A stretch of 64,000 bases of DNA, taken from Purshia tridentata (Eukaryota > Streptophyta > Magnoliopsida > Rosales > Rosaceae). The DNA is taken from assembly GCA_003254885.1 (NCBI GenBank), contig QANT01008853.1, positions 62,001 through 126,000 on the forward strand, read 5' to 3'. Shown piece after piece: positions 50,101 through 61,523 of this stretch. The notes below the pieces were generated by a model. That model had not been told where the DNA came from, did no database searches, and saw only the letters and a list, made by a program, of their open reading frames with translations. Both the position numbers and the translations under genes were made by a program. Position 1 is the stretch's first letter. Every line of letters starts with the position of its first letter.

Positions 50101-53100
50101 TAATTTGACATATACATACACTACACACTACAAAAAAGCTTAGGCACAGCTCATTTCCAGGCCCAAAACCATGCTAGAAAAGGATTGAATATGCTTACTG
50201 TCAAAATATGGCTTGCCAGCTGCTCCCTAGCTACAGGATCATGCAAAAGCACCACCAAGCGAGCAAAAAGCTCCTAATTACACAAGTAAAACAAGAATTT
50301 CTGACATCAATTCTCTAGTGCACAAGGAAAAGTCTAAAATTAGATATAGCAATTATTATACCTCGGGATTTGGTATATCAGAATGAGCTTTGCACTCACT
50401 AAGAATAGTATCGCTATTAGAAGATCTATGCCTGCAAAATTCTGAGATGCATCTGCAAACCTGTAGCAGCAACAAGTGTTCAAATACATGAGACAAATTA
50501 TACTAAATGCATGCAATAAATCAGAAATTCACCATAATTTAGGCAAACTTGCATTCAAACAAAGCAGCTGAATTCTGAGTATGTAAAATAACATCCCTGC
50601 ATGGAAGGGATATAAAATGAGAAGTAAAAATTCCTACCATAGCAACTGCGCCAGTATAAACCTGTGGAATAATCATCTTCAACAGAAAAGGCCAAAGTAT
50701 ATGCTGCAGAAAAACCAAATATCAAACAATCAGTTAAGACTAAAGATCAAACCATTCTCATACAAAGAAACCCCTTTAGAATATCAAACAATCAGTTAAG
50801 ACTTAAGATCTAGTAAATGTAGAATTGACAATCTGGCATACCTCCATTTCAGGGATCGTAATAGTCAGCAAAAGGAGACCTTTTTCACAGATCGCCCTTA
50901 ACTCTGTCAGAGAAATTGTCCCAGTTTTCACCTAAGAAGAACAAACTAGTATTAAATGCTATAAGAATCTGAGATCACTATAATTAGGCAACAAGCATTA
51001 TTTTTTCCTAGAAACATCTAGAATCTCCTCCGCAACCTGACCCTTAGAAAGCACTGTGACTTTAACACTGGATACAATGATTAAAGGAAAAATCCACCTT
51101 TTTTCTTCTGTATCTGACATGAGAGATTTTCAGGGCCATTTATCATCAACATTTCATAATTTTTCTTTCTTGGTACATGTTATAGTAATGTTTGGAACAT
51201 CAAATACAAATTTCTCTTTGTGACAGTTAATTATGATCAGTAGGCACATTAAATTTCCAAGTCAATAGAATCAGATGCAAACCTTATATCATCAAGATTT
51301 ATTACTTTTGGTACACATTATAGCAATATTTTGGGCATCAAAATATAAATTCTTTTGCAACAATTAAATAAGTTCAGTAGCTGCATTAAAATTTCTGAAT
51401 CAACCGAATCAGATGCAAACCTCTGATCTCTTGTATTGGAAAGGAATATAGGTGTTGCCTGATAAATCCTTGGACCTCTCAAAATCACTTCCATCCTTAT
51501 CTGTTAAAGCACAATGACGCACAAGATATTCTACAAACAGCTCCCCAGCTGGACCAATTAAGTAACAATGCGAAGCCATAACGACAATCAACTACACCAA
51601 GGCAATGCAATGTAAAATTAGGAGAGAGGAAAGACCAGTGTTTTACAGTAAGTTTCAGAAGAAAAAGGTAAAATATACAACTAGCAGTTCATAGTTCAAA
51701 ACAGCATACCTCTGAAAGCACCTTTCGGACACATAAATTTTTCTCATCTAGCAATAATTTTACAGCTTCAACAAGTAAAGGCCGTTTATTGTGCCAAGCT
51801 TCAGATAGCCTCCAAATAAAATCATAAAAATGTCAGATCATGTAAGATAATCAAAAATAGTAATTACAAAACAAGAGAAGGTAAAGAAACCTGGGCAAAA
51901 GATGCTTTAAAACACATAGTGCACCAAAAGTCAGAGGTTCTTCCTTCAATCTGCATTTCTGGTAGCATATGCACAGAGTAAAAAGGCCATCCAATAAGTT
52001 CAACCTTGAAAACTGTAGAAGTTAGAGCGTCCAACTCAAAACCAATTGGCAATGCGTGGAGAGGCCCACGACATTATATATTGTTGCAAAACTTTACATT
52101 CCCTATGTGGGATATTCTCTCAAAACACCCCCTTAAATTTGGCATGACTTGAGCCAAACATGTGGAAAAGTTATACTGGGGGACATGGGATAAGGTGTGC
52201 CCATTGGGCCTAACACTTGAATTGCATGTTCTGAAAGTTAGAGCATCCAACCCAAACAATTGGCAATGGTTGGAGAGACTTAGGACATTATATATTACAA
52301 CGCAAGGCTTTACATTCCCAATGTGGGATATATTCTCAACAAAAAGTAATACAGAAAAAGAACACCAACTTCATTTTTATTTTAGATAAATACTCAGCAG
52401 TAAGAAGGAACACTTTGAAAAAAAGGATACTCACATTAAGAAGGAATACAAACAAATCCTCAGGGTATACCAAGCCAACTGTCAGGAAGCAACGTTGAAC
52501 TTCATTATATGTCTGGCCACAAGAAAAAAACAACTTGAAGTCTCAAACATTGAAAAGAAATAACATAATTGTTGACTACTGAAACAGTTAGCAACCAACA
52601 TCAGCATAAAACCAGAGAAAACTATGTGGAATAATCGTTTGTTATGAATTCAAACGTAACAAAATATGTTTTTATACCTTCAGTGCAACTGAGAAATCTG
52701 AATTTTCTTTGTTGTCATTATTGATGGAAACAACCGGAAGGAGTGTTGATAGAATAACTGTGAGCTCCTTCAAACCATCATAAGAATAAAACAGCATCAA
52801 GTAGATTTTTTTTGTCTAAAAAATAAACAAACTAGCATTGGAAAAAAAAAAATAGTAGCCCAACAGAAACAATAACTAAAGGTAATTAAAGCCTGTGATG
52901 TACAATAAGGCCTCCTACATAGTAAGGCCAGATTCATGGTCTCACTTTGCAAGAAAATTAGGTGTTTCATTCCTTGAAAATTGGTGACAGAGTTAAAAAG
53001 AGAAAACCAGAACTTCCACAAAATTAAAACCATCAACTAGCTCAATTTTTGTAGAATCAAATACAATATGGTTCTACAACTTCATAACCAATAAACTCAT

Positions 53101-56100
53101 TATGAATAAATGAACAAAAATTAGTGTGCATTACCTCAAATTCAAGTAAAGGAGGACCACTTTCTGACAGAATAGAGGCATTTAAGAGATTGTGAAGACT
53201 ACATGTTGCCAAAAATGAAATATCTTGGTCTCTTTTATACCTGATCAACAGGAAAAAGCAAAAAGGTACAGCCCTTACTGATATTGATGTATACAAATGA
53301 AATTACTGAGGGTGTGTATCTATGTATGTCCTTAAAAATAGATATGTGCAATGCCAATTTAGAAACTATATTACCAAAGACTTGTGCACAAAACATATAT
53401 GTATAGTGCAGCATCACAAACAAATACAGCAAGAATTATTAAAAAGCAATCTTACAATTCCAATATTGTGGGAACAAGTCTGGGTAAAGCTGTCTTTAAT
53501 TGTGTCCGGGTAACAAGGCCAACCATCTGACCCAAAGCTTCTACAGAAGATATGCGAACCTACTCAAAAAGGAGTTTAATCAACTTATAAAAAACAGATT
53601 TCAGGTCAATAAAATGCCAAGGATTCTCTTAGCAAAAAAAAAACCAAGTAGTACACATGGAACTTTCTACATAGGGACAGTTAACTACAAGCATCTGCTT
53701 TTCTAGTCTTCAGTAAACTTTATGAAACAATATTCCTCAGCATCAAAGCGGAAAACACATAGGAAGAATATGTGAGCAACCTCTTTGCATACCAACAAGT
53801 GGCAGGCACTAGACTTTGAAACGTAAGGCATTTTACAGTAACAATCGCTTTACTAGACTTTACTCAATATATTAAAGAATATTCTTTCAGCACCACTAAA
53901 TCAGTATATATTTTTTATGAAAGAAACAGAGCAATTTTATTAATGTAAACAGTCCACAACAACAGTGAACCAGCAGTCCAGCAGGGTAAAATTATTTCAG
54001 CACCACTAAATCAATACTAACTTATGAACAACCCATGCATGTGCAATGATACTTCATCGAAGCATACAGGCTGAGAAGAGAAAAGATATCTTAGTAAAAT
54101 TCTTCGCTCTTCTTCCAAAAAATTTATGCATAGATTAAATTAAATATAGACACATGATTTATCTTCAGAAAGTAGAAGGCAATTAAAAATTATCAGGCAC
54201 CATTTTATTTCTTTAAAAAGAAAAAGAAAAATTGTTTTCTCAAAGAGATATTTGACTGAGTTTAACTTATGGTAATAACCGATTCCAAGGTAAACTTGCA
54301 ATTAAAGGTAAGGTCAAACCAGAATCACCATGGATAATAGCGAGATATTACAGTAAGAAATAGAACAATATCTTTCAAACCTTTAGATCCCGCGAAACCG
54401 CCCAAACTCTCAATAAAAGCTCAAAAACAGAATTCAGAAATGACCTGCACTAAATGATATTTATTAATTTTAGACAAAAAATATACCAAAATATGAAAGG
54501 GGAATAGAAGAAATAAAGGAACCAGGACTGAAGAAAATGTAACACTGAGAATAACAAAAATTTGATCTCACATGATGTTACTATCCAGAGGTGAATGCGA
54601 AGGGAAATCCAGACTATATTGCCAAACAGCCTGACACCAACACTTAAAAGCTGGAAATAATAGGAAAAAGATAGTCAACATCCATAGAAAAACTTGTGAA
54701 ATTAGAATGGTAACATTTTACTGACAACTTTGTCCAAGACTGGGGAAGGGGACAGGAGCAAGAGAGAGAGAGAAATGTTTTGCAAACTTGCAACTTGCAA
54801 GCAAACTCTTCTTACAAACTTTACATGCAAGCAGACAAATGGAAGTGTTCTAATTAGTCGCAGACGCCATGCTTTGTGCATGTCTGTGTTTATGAATTTA
54901 GTGACACCATGCTTTGGACAGCATTGGTCACTCAAGCACATTAACCATGAGTTACTCAATTTAAGATATTATTCCTTTTTTTCTCTATCTAACAGATAGT
55001 TAAAGGGGTTTCTTTTTTGCCAGATAGATGAAGTTGTTTAAGTTCATTCCAAGGAGACCTGAAAACACATTGGTAAAATCTCTAACAGAATTTACCAGAA
55101 AAGCTAGATGGTAGACATATTAACAAGTTTCTTCATAACTAGATGGTAAAAATATTAGCATCCCCCCATCTTATTAATATCACTGTTTTCTTGGTGGCCT
55201 TAGTCTCTACAAAGTTGGAGACAAAATCAATACAAACTTCAAGAATCTTCTCAAGTCATTCAGATTTCAATAATAGAATGAATCTGTTCGAGGTTTGATT
55301 TGATTACTTACTTTGGAAGCCATAAAAGGATATACTTTCTTTTGTTCTTGATTTTAGATGGAAGCATGAAATGCAAACAGTCTTTAACTTATATAAGTTG
55401 GCCACTGCAGTTTGACAGAAGATATCTTGTGCAACCTTGACCAGTGTTTGGAACATGTAATTAATAATTCCACAGTTTTCCAAATACTTGCAACCCATTT
55501 ACTCCAATTTCAATTCATCATATTAGTGTAAGTTTGATAAACATTAATGGCCCATTCCCGCTTTTGGGGCCAGTGGCTATCTAACAATTAGAAGCAAAGA
55601 GATAACAATAAGAGAAAGTGGCCAAAGGAAATTCAGCATACCATTAGCAAAAATCGGCCGATGGGCGTCTCGCACATTTCCAAGAATAGGTAGAACCCGT
55701 GAAAGCACATCTTTCAATCGTGGGGTGAATTTCAGTGCTTCAATATAATTAAATGGGAAAAAAAGTATGGCACACATTTTAGTTTAAGCCAAAAACCAAA
55801 AACAATAACAAACGAAAATCCCCATGCTGGACAAAAAGCACAAAGAAAAAGAAAGTTTGATTATTAACCATCAGCGTAAGCAAAGTCTGCTAGTATCTGA
55901 ACCATAGCTGGTAAAGCTGAATTCGGCCCAGGCAAATGAAGAAATATTTCTTCCATCATCTGCCAAATCATGAAAAGAAAAGGTTAATGAAGAATCTCAT
56001 GAAGAGCCATGACAAAGGGAGGAAGAGAGAAAAATCTAAAAGACAATTGATTCATAGACAACGTCAAGAATATATTATACAATCCATTATTCCCATTGTA

Positions 56101-57290
56101 CAATCAACGATTCAAAGTAACTTTTGTAAATAAGTACCTTATACGGCATTCAAGCCATATATAAAATCATATCCATATCAGAAGGCAACAACTCAGAATA
56201 TATTATTGTTTTTCAGATCACAAATAAAAGTTTGTAATAACAAAAGAAAGATACTCAGTTTTAAAATGTATATAACGTGAATTTCCACTTACACTAAGAC
56301 ACTTACTAGGTCTGGCAAATGTAAGCCAATCGAAACAAGAAGGCCTGATGCAGCTCTTTGCCAGTCTGCATTGAGCTCCTAAATTAAAGAGAACATTTCA
56401 ATTAAATGATGCAAGCAGATTCATTAAGAAACCAACAGAGCATCGCCCAGATGAAGAACAAAACGTACCTTGGAGGAGATAATCTCAGCAGTGGCAATCT
56501 TGGCGATCTTAGCCATGAAAGGAGGGTCGACATCTTGGGCGTCCAAGGCTCGGACTCCACAAGCCATTACTTGGAAAACCCCAGCCATATTACCGAAACG
56601 CTGAAACAGTAGCAGAAAAACAAAAACCCTAATCACACTACTACACAGTCGAATTGAAAAAGATACAGAAACAACCCGACTTCAATTCCATGAAAATAGA
56701 CGCGAAGAACTGAAGATTACCCGACGTCCTCCTCGAGAAATGGCCGAGCAGCAATCAAGAACTAGAAGAGGGTTCCTGTAATGCAATTCAATATATATAA
56801 GTGTGTGTGTGTGTGTGTGCGCATATATATGTAGAGAGAGAGAGAGAAAGAGAGGGAGAGAGGGAGAGAGAGAGAGAGAGAGAGGGAGACCAATCAAACA
56901 AATTATACATATATATATAGAGAGAGAGAGAGAGTACAATGCGGCTAGACCAATCAAACAAATTATACATATATATATAGAGAGAGCGAGAGAGAGAGAG
57001 AGACCAATCAAACAAATTATACATATATATAGAGAGAGAGAGAGAGTACAATGCGGCAATGTCCTTTAGCGAGGCTATGGAGGCCTCTCTGACGATGGGG
57101 GATTCATCTGCGAGTAACGAAACAAGAACTTGAACAGCCTCTGAGACGAAGGCACCGAACGGTCAAAATTCAAGATCAGAGAGTGTCAAAATGAGATAAA
57201 ATTTAAAAAAAGCAATATTAGATTGTTGCATTGCTAACTCGAAGGTGTACCTGGAGCGGGAATTGAGCTTCCGGAGCTTGACGACGCCAT
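33504..57290 (-). CDS. SGR6: SHOOT GRAVITROPISM 6-like HEAT-repeat protein (MROH1 family)
   Basis: Large multi-exon gene. From ATG 57290-57288 ([13 protein letters not shown]) to TGA 33506-33504 I can join 51 exons whose splice phases all agree, giving 5,166 nt and 1,721 aa, the usual size for SGR6. The protein is almost wholly alpha-helical HEAT/armadillo-like repeats, for example [19 protein letters not shown] near the N-terminus and [19 protein letters not shown] and [13 protein letters not shown] near the C-terminus. Arabidopsis SGR6 (At2g36810) is a tonoplast-associated protein needed for vacuolar membrane dynamics and shoot gravitropism. The animal relative is MROH1. No broken exon is seen. 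Introns hold TRIM-like and LINE remnants and MITE-like sequence. The intron 2 minisatellite copies the exon 2 donor site. Identification comes from family resemblance and from its place next to a UGT73C cluster. Confidence 0.93.
36843..37075. mobile_element. LTR-like remnant in SGR6 intron 44
   Basis: A block starting TGTTGGAGTATTTGATG with a later TATATAACC promoter-like stretch resembles the start of a copia-type LTR. No matching end or target duplication was found. Confidence 0.3.
41135..41159. repeat. (TA)n microsatellite
   Basis: TA dinucleotide run in an SGR6 intron, just downstream (in gene sense) of exon 36. Confidence 0.85.
41975..42011. repeat. (GA)n microsatellite
   Basis: GA-rich run in the SGR6 intron between exons 32 and 33. 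On the transcribed strand it is a long pyrimidine tract leading to the exon 33 acceptor. Confidence 0.85.
42879..43188 (-). mobile_element. TRIM-like miniature LTR element in SGR6 intron 30 (fossil)
   Basis: Two related terminal blocks (about 42879-42987 and 43069-43188), each with CCAACCCAAA-type sequence and the minus-strand start TGTTGAGAAT, flank about 80 bases of interior. A G-rich tract lies beside the left block. The layout is LTR, short interior, LTR, in minus orientation, same family as the element at 52014. It is non-coding, and its LTRs have diverged, so it is old. Confidence 0.55.
43722..44136. mobile_element. MITE-like element filling SGR6 intron 28
   Basis: The left end GGCTGTGTTTGTTTCAT and the inverted right end CTGATGTTTGTTTTTCC are similar, as in hAT-type MITEs. 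The element takes up most of the 523-bp intron. The target duplication is not certain. Confidence 0.45.
49370..49880 (+). mobile_element. LINE 3' fragment in SGR6 intron 20
   Basis: The plus-strand frame near 49395-49470 reads [20 protein letters not shown], the zinc-binding tail (zf-RVT) of plant L1-type reverse transcriptases. Related frames follow ([18 protein letters not shown]). AATAAAG and an A-rich end lie near 49853-49890. Only the 3' part remains, in antisense to SGR6, and it accounts for about half of the large intron 20. Confidence 0.7.
52014..52341 (-). mobile_element. TRIM-like miniature LTR element in SGR6 intron 13 (fossil)
   Basis: Two terminal blocks of about 110 bases (about 52014-52121 and 52230-52341) share AATTGGCAATG, TTTACATTCCC and GTGGGATATTCTC and flank about 100 bases of interior. 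A minus-strand G-rich tract adjoins the left block. The flanks AAAAC and AAAAG are near-identical. It is non-coding, and the terminal blocks are moderately diverged. Confidence 0.65.
56815..56888. repeat. (GA)n tract in SGR6 intron 2
   Basis: Preceded by a GT run (about 56800-56820). Purine-rich on the plus strand, hence a long CT tract just upstream of the exon 3 acceptor in gene sense. Confidence 0.85.
56888..57052. repeat. Minisatellite copying the exon 2 donor of SGR6
   Basis: Three units start with GACCAATCAAACAAATTATA at 56888, 56948 and 57002 (spacing 60 and 54). The first and third contain GTACAATGCGGC, which on the minus strand is the exon 2 end plus its GT donor. The third is the genuine exon end at 57050. 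The first makes a second donor-like site at 56937/56938. Confidence 0.88.
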
Positions 57291-57633
57291 GAAAGGAGCA
57301 GAAGAGAAAAAGAACTGAAAAAAGCGAGAAAATATGGAGGATGATATTATTCAACAAGAAGACAGCATAAGACCCCGGCAAAAAGCTATTGCCCGCAAAA
57401 TTTCAACGGTAAATTGCCTCTCTTTTTTAACGGTAAATCGCTTGACCACACAGATCTTTTAGTCGGTGACTCGGTGACATTTTGCTGACGCAATAAAGGA
57501 TAAAAAATAAAAAGACTTGGTGAAATTTATTCCCGGGAGATTTTTCAACTTGGGTTAAGTAAGGGGGGAAGTAACCATTCGAAGTGGTGTATGGTAACTG
57601 GTAAGAGGACTAACAATAAGGGGGAAGCACAGC
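57291..57633. other. SGR6 5' flank
   Basis: Upstream region and likely 5' UTR and promoter of SGR6 (minus strand). No clear TATA box seen. Confidence 0.45.
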
Positions 57634-57880
57634 GATCAAAGCTTTGGTTTAGGGCCCACTTGGTTTAAACGAAAGAAGAGATCTTTCTAGCGATTCAGTT
57701 CCTAGAGGGTTCCAAACCTAGCCTTTCAATATGAGAGCGAGACAAGCAAGCCTGAACCCATCCAATGAAGGAAGTGACGCTTGCTACGATCAATAGTAAC
57801 AGACAGTCTTTGACGAACCTACTCGTCAACTTCAGGGCCCAATGCGATCGAGTACATTAAGCAGGCTGCAGGCCCATATT
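57634..57880. other. Possible organelle-derived insertion (NUMT candidate)
   Basis: About 250 bases of distinctly higher GC and non-repetitive texture (for example GAAGGAAGTGACGCTTGCTA and CCAATGCGATCGAGTAC) stand between AT-rich flanks. The style resembles plant mitochondrial spacer DNA. This is judged by look only. Confidence 0.35.
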
Positions 57881-59808
57881 GCACATAACTAGCTATTTGA
57901 ATAATCAATTATTTTCTTGTCCGTCCAAAAGTTAATAATTTCCAAACTCAACGTAGATCAATCGGCACCTACCAATATTATTTTCTCACCCCTTTTTAAA
58001 CTATTTTTTAATTATAATTTTGTTTTTTTTGTAAGATTACCAAAAATGACAAACTTGAAAAAGGAAAGACAAGGAGACTGTAAGGCTGTCATGGCTGCCC
58101 ACCGCTACACCTTCAGTTGCAATTCATTTGGGGGTGCTCCAAATCTATGTACAAGTGAAACACAAGCTTCAAAAGTATTGAAACATAGATTCAGCCTTCT
58201 AGCCCAATTAAGATGAATTTCAAACTACTACACCAATTGCATACCAACCAAAATTATTAATTTATTGAAGCTGTCATTTGTGAACTCTGAACATAAATAA
58301 AGAGTCATGGAAATTTGTAATATGAAATACAAAAAATCAGTACAAATCCCGAAAGAATAAAATGATTTTTATTAATTTAGTATGATTAAAATCAAATGAA
58401 AGATTGAGATATACTTGTTTCCTTGAATTTCTATTTGAACGACAAACTTATTATCTTAAAGAGAAAATATTTTTTCTTTTAAAGAGGTTAATTTGAGTTT
58501 ATTCATCACGTATATAATTTCTAGGGTTAGAGTTATCATTGGGGAAAAGGGAAAAAAAGATGAAAGAAAAGGAAGACAAATGGGTAGTTTGGGAATAAAG
58601 GGAGTGGGAAGAGTAGATTTATTTATTTTAAAAATATTTTGTGGGGTGTGAAAATAGGGTGGGTGAAAAAATATGAATGGAGGGTGGGAATATATATAAC
58701 CACTCTAATTGAATTAGTAACTTTTGCTTTCAACAATTTACTATTTTAGAGTATAAAATTACTATTAATTAGAGTTTAAATTTCAAATTTTTTTATATTT
58801 TATGCTAGCTGCTAATCACTAAAAGATAAATAAATTTTCAACCCAATCAAATGATTTAGATTGATTTGAATCCATAGCATGATTTAGAAATACAAATCCA
58901 AACAGAAGAACCATTATGTTTGCATATTTGCTTTGTTTTTTTATCTTTAATTTCTTCTTTATGGAAGAACTTGTCATGTAACTTATAACTGTACGTTTTT
59001 TTGCAATTTCATGTACCAAAAACAAACATATATATATGTAAACATTTCTTGAAAAGTGTTCTCTTTTTCATTTTATATATATATATATATCTGTGTGTGT
59101 GTGTGTGTGTTTTTTGTAAATCTTCTGTTTGAAGGTTCTCCACACTGATATTTTTGTTGGTTTTTTTCTATTTTGAAATAAATGGAGATCCAATATTGTG
59201 AAAAAATTTAATTTATTACCAACCAAATATTCTTTGTTATCCACCTAATAACTTAATTGCCAAGTGAAGATGCCAACAGTGATAATTGAATGCAAATTGC
59301 TTCTCATTAAAATGCCAAAGATGTTAACATTAATTCGACACATATTGGTTTTGAACCGAAAAATTAATGTTCCATGAGTTGAGCTTAATCAATATATATT
59401 CAGTATGAAAAGAACATGTGAGTTTAATTATCTTTGACACCGTGGCTTTGGAAATGCACATTATTGTTAAAGTTTTCAACTGCTAGCTAGCTAGCTAGCT
59501 AAAAAGAATACTAGTAGCACTGGACCAGCAGTTTGCTCTTACCACCGGAAAAAGACAAATTCTAAAAGCCATCAATGGAAAACAGAATATTTTCGGTCTA
59601 TATTAATATCTTTCGATTACAAAGAAGTCCTGATAATCAGACTCTGACTATGAGCCACAAGAGGGAGAGGCACATATTTATTTCTATATTTGATCGAAAG
59701 ATTACAAATTCTTGACAGCAGCAATGTGCCAAAATTCATAAATTTATTCTTTCCCAATTATTGTAACATAACGAAATTAGCTGGGACACATGCACGTATT
59801 ACATATGC
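57881..59808. other. Spacer between SGR6 and the thaumatin-like gene
   Basis: AT-rich with microsatellites (TA then TG near 59075-59111, CTAG near 59485-59500). No gene seen. The end at 59640-59808 should be the 3' UTR of the thaumatin-like gene. Confidence 0.5.
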
Positions 59809-61436
59809 TTATGGGCAAAATGTAATAACGTAGTTAGGTCCACCACTGCATGTAAATGTGCTGTTCACGTCATCATAAGCATAGCTATAAGCCTGAGGGC
59901 ACTGCTCCTCAAAGATCATGGAGTAGTTTGTGGGTGGACAAGTGTCAGGCGTTTCATTAGGAGGAGTACAGCAGTACTGTGGCTCATTAAACGCTGTGCA
60001 CGCGCTCTTGCATGCTATCACGCTCCCATCAGCTGCCGTCACTTGCAGCTTTGCCGGGCACACCGCGTTCACGTTAGCGGGACAGCTAGAGGTGGCGCAG
60101 TCGCCAGTGCCGCCTTGTGTGGCCACGGAAACGGGCAGGTTGAAGCCATCAACAAGACTAACGTCGTAGAAATCTTGACCGCCGTCTGCCACGACGTTGA
60201 TTTCCACTAGGGTTGCTGGAGGGACTGCACCGTTACCGTTGCACATGACTTGACCGGAGCTGCACTCTGCGGTGGCGCAGCTGAATTTTCCAGCGGAGTC
60301 GGTGGAGCATGAGGTTCGGCCCCAGAAGCGGCCTTTCCATGGAACTGGGGTGTCCACGGTGTTGCTGGCTCCAGTTGCGAGCTCGAACCCCGTGGTTGAG
60401 AGTTGAGGTTGTTGGTCGGAGGTTAAGGATCCTGGCCATACGGTGTAGGGGCAGTTGTTTGTGAAGGTAATAGTAGCTGCATGTGCACCTGCATGCAAAC
60501 TAAACTAATTAATCTAATTTCATAAAATGCCAACAAACATCTACATATATATTATATATACGTGAAAACACAAAATATTTTGTATTATTCAAGTAGTTTT
60601 TCTCTTAAAAATAATTAATTAATTATGTGCTAGTTTATTTGTAAATGATAATGCGCTTTTGTTCTACATTAGCATCATATATATGTTAGTAAACTATATA
60701 ATTAATAGTTTGACTATAATTAATAACAATAATACTACACTTACCACATTTTTATACCCTAATTTTATATAATCTTATGTAGTAATCTACATGGCATTCA
60801 TACATTGGACACTAAAAAAATATAAATAAAAACCCTAAAAATAAGAAAATAAATTGCTAGTACAATAATGACATGTAAGATGGTACAACAAACATGATAT
60901 AAAAATATGGTAAAAATAGCATTATTGAATTAATAATTCAACAATGATACACTTACCATATTTTTATATCATAATTTTATATCATCTTACGTGGCAATCT
61001 ACATGGCATTAATACATTAAATACTAAAAAAACAAAAATAAAAACCCTAAAAATAAGAAAATACCCTACCAGTAAAATAATGACACGTAAGATAGTATAA
61101 AAAATATAATATAAAAATATAATAAGAATAACATTATTGTTAATAATTTGACAATATATATTAATAGAGTACGTCTCTGGCAATATTTTTAGTGAAATAA
61201 GCAATGAATTGGGATATATATATATATATATATAGGTTCCATGCATAATTTTTCACGTTTGATAATCCAAATGTTAGAAATATATTTTGTGCTTCAAATA
61301 CTCAATACATGCATGTTTGGGAATGATCTATTCATATTTGAACAACTACAAACCAAAAAGAAAATGAAAAATTAAGTATACCTGCAAAGAGAAGGGCCAA
61401 GCTGAGGCTGACGAGTGCTTGGGTGTTCATCATCAT
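59809..61436 (-). CDS. Thaumatin-like protein (PR-5 family)
   Basis: Two exons, 61382-61436 and 59809-60488, join in frame to 244 aa. Three ATGs in a row open the frame, and the first (61436) is used here. Residues 1-22 are a signal peptide ending in AHA, and the mature protein starts [16 protein letters not shown]. All 16 cysteines of the family are present, as are GRFWGRTSC, the acidic-cleft segments ([16 protein letters not shown]) and the ending YVITFCP. Length and pattern match Rosaceae fruit allergens Pru av 2 and Mal d 2. Secreted, with antifungal or glucan-binding activity expected from the family. The intron of 893 bases holds two related MITEs. A TATATATAG box lies about 80 bases upstream of the ATG. 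Confidence 0.95.
60727..60927. mobile_element. MULE-type MITE, copy 1, in thaumatin-like intron
   Basis: The left end CAATAATACTACACTTACCA and the inverted right end CAATAATGCTATTTTTACCA form terminal inverted repeats. The 9-bp AATTAATAA flanks both sides exactly (60718-60726 and 60928-60936), the target size of Mutator-like elements. Length 201 bp, non-coding. Confidence 0.85.
60941..61140. mobile_element. MULE-type MITE, copy 2, in thaumatin-like intron
   Basis: A close relative of copy 1 (shared AACCCTAAAAATAAGAAAAT and TTTTATATCAT segments) starting 14 bases after it. It has the same kind of ends (ACAATGATAC, inverted ACAATAATG). The flanks are TAATAATTC and TAATAATTT, a 9-bp target duplication with one mismatch. 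Confidence 0.75.
61212..61235. repeat. (TA)n microsatellite
   Basis: TA run in the thaumatin-like intron, between MITE copy 2 and exon 1. Confidence 0.85.
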
Positions 61437-61513
61437 TATTGAATGTTTTTGCTGCCAAACTATGATTCGAATTAATTTGATGAGCTTGGGAATTGAAGTA
61501 AGGGAGGTATTAA

Positions 61514-61523
61514 CTATATATAG
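61514..61523 (-). promoter_or_regulatory. TATA box of thaumatin-like gene
   Basis: CTATATATAG, 78 bases before the first ATG, a normal distance for a plant gene with a short leader. Confidence 0.6.

Larger units (their letters stand above)
33504..57290 (-). other. SGR6 exon coordinates (5' to 3' on the minus strand)
   Basis: Hand-derived exons 1-51: 57251-57290, 57050-57140, 56721-56775, 56469-56600, 56307-56378, 55869-55959, 55642-55737, 54572-54650, 54381-54444, 53456-53559, 53135-53240, 52678-52767, 52435-52512, 51891-51958, 51710-51809, 51421-51591, 50842-50931, 50638-50703, 50362-50460, 50199-50273, 48915-48974, 48311-48400, 47854-47975, 47128-47257, 46963-47042, 46365-46500, 45224-45305, 44182-44327, 43578-43658, 43382-43482, 42354-42592, 42164-42273, 41827-41955, 41610-41684, 41391-41524, 41180-41252, 40449-40583, 39577-39758, 39371-39493, 39037-39097, 38835-38930, 38343-38443, 37751-37856, 37115-37228, 36662-36736, 35320-35418, 34942-35013, 34770-34855, 34573-34666, 33741-33848, 33504-33662. 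The exon 32 and 48 acceptors were chosen by frame and family sequence. Confidence 0.85.

Noticed and set aside
40000-57100. CRISPR-like or regular repeats in GA/TA-rich intron stretches
   Set aside because: They are plant microsatellites and a minisatellite without repeat-spacer structure.
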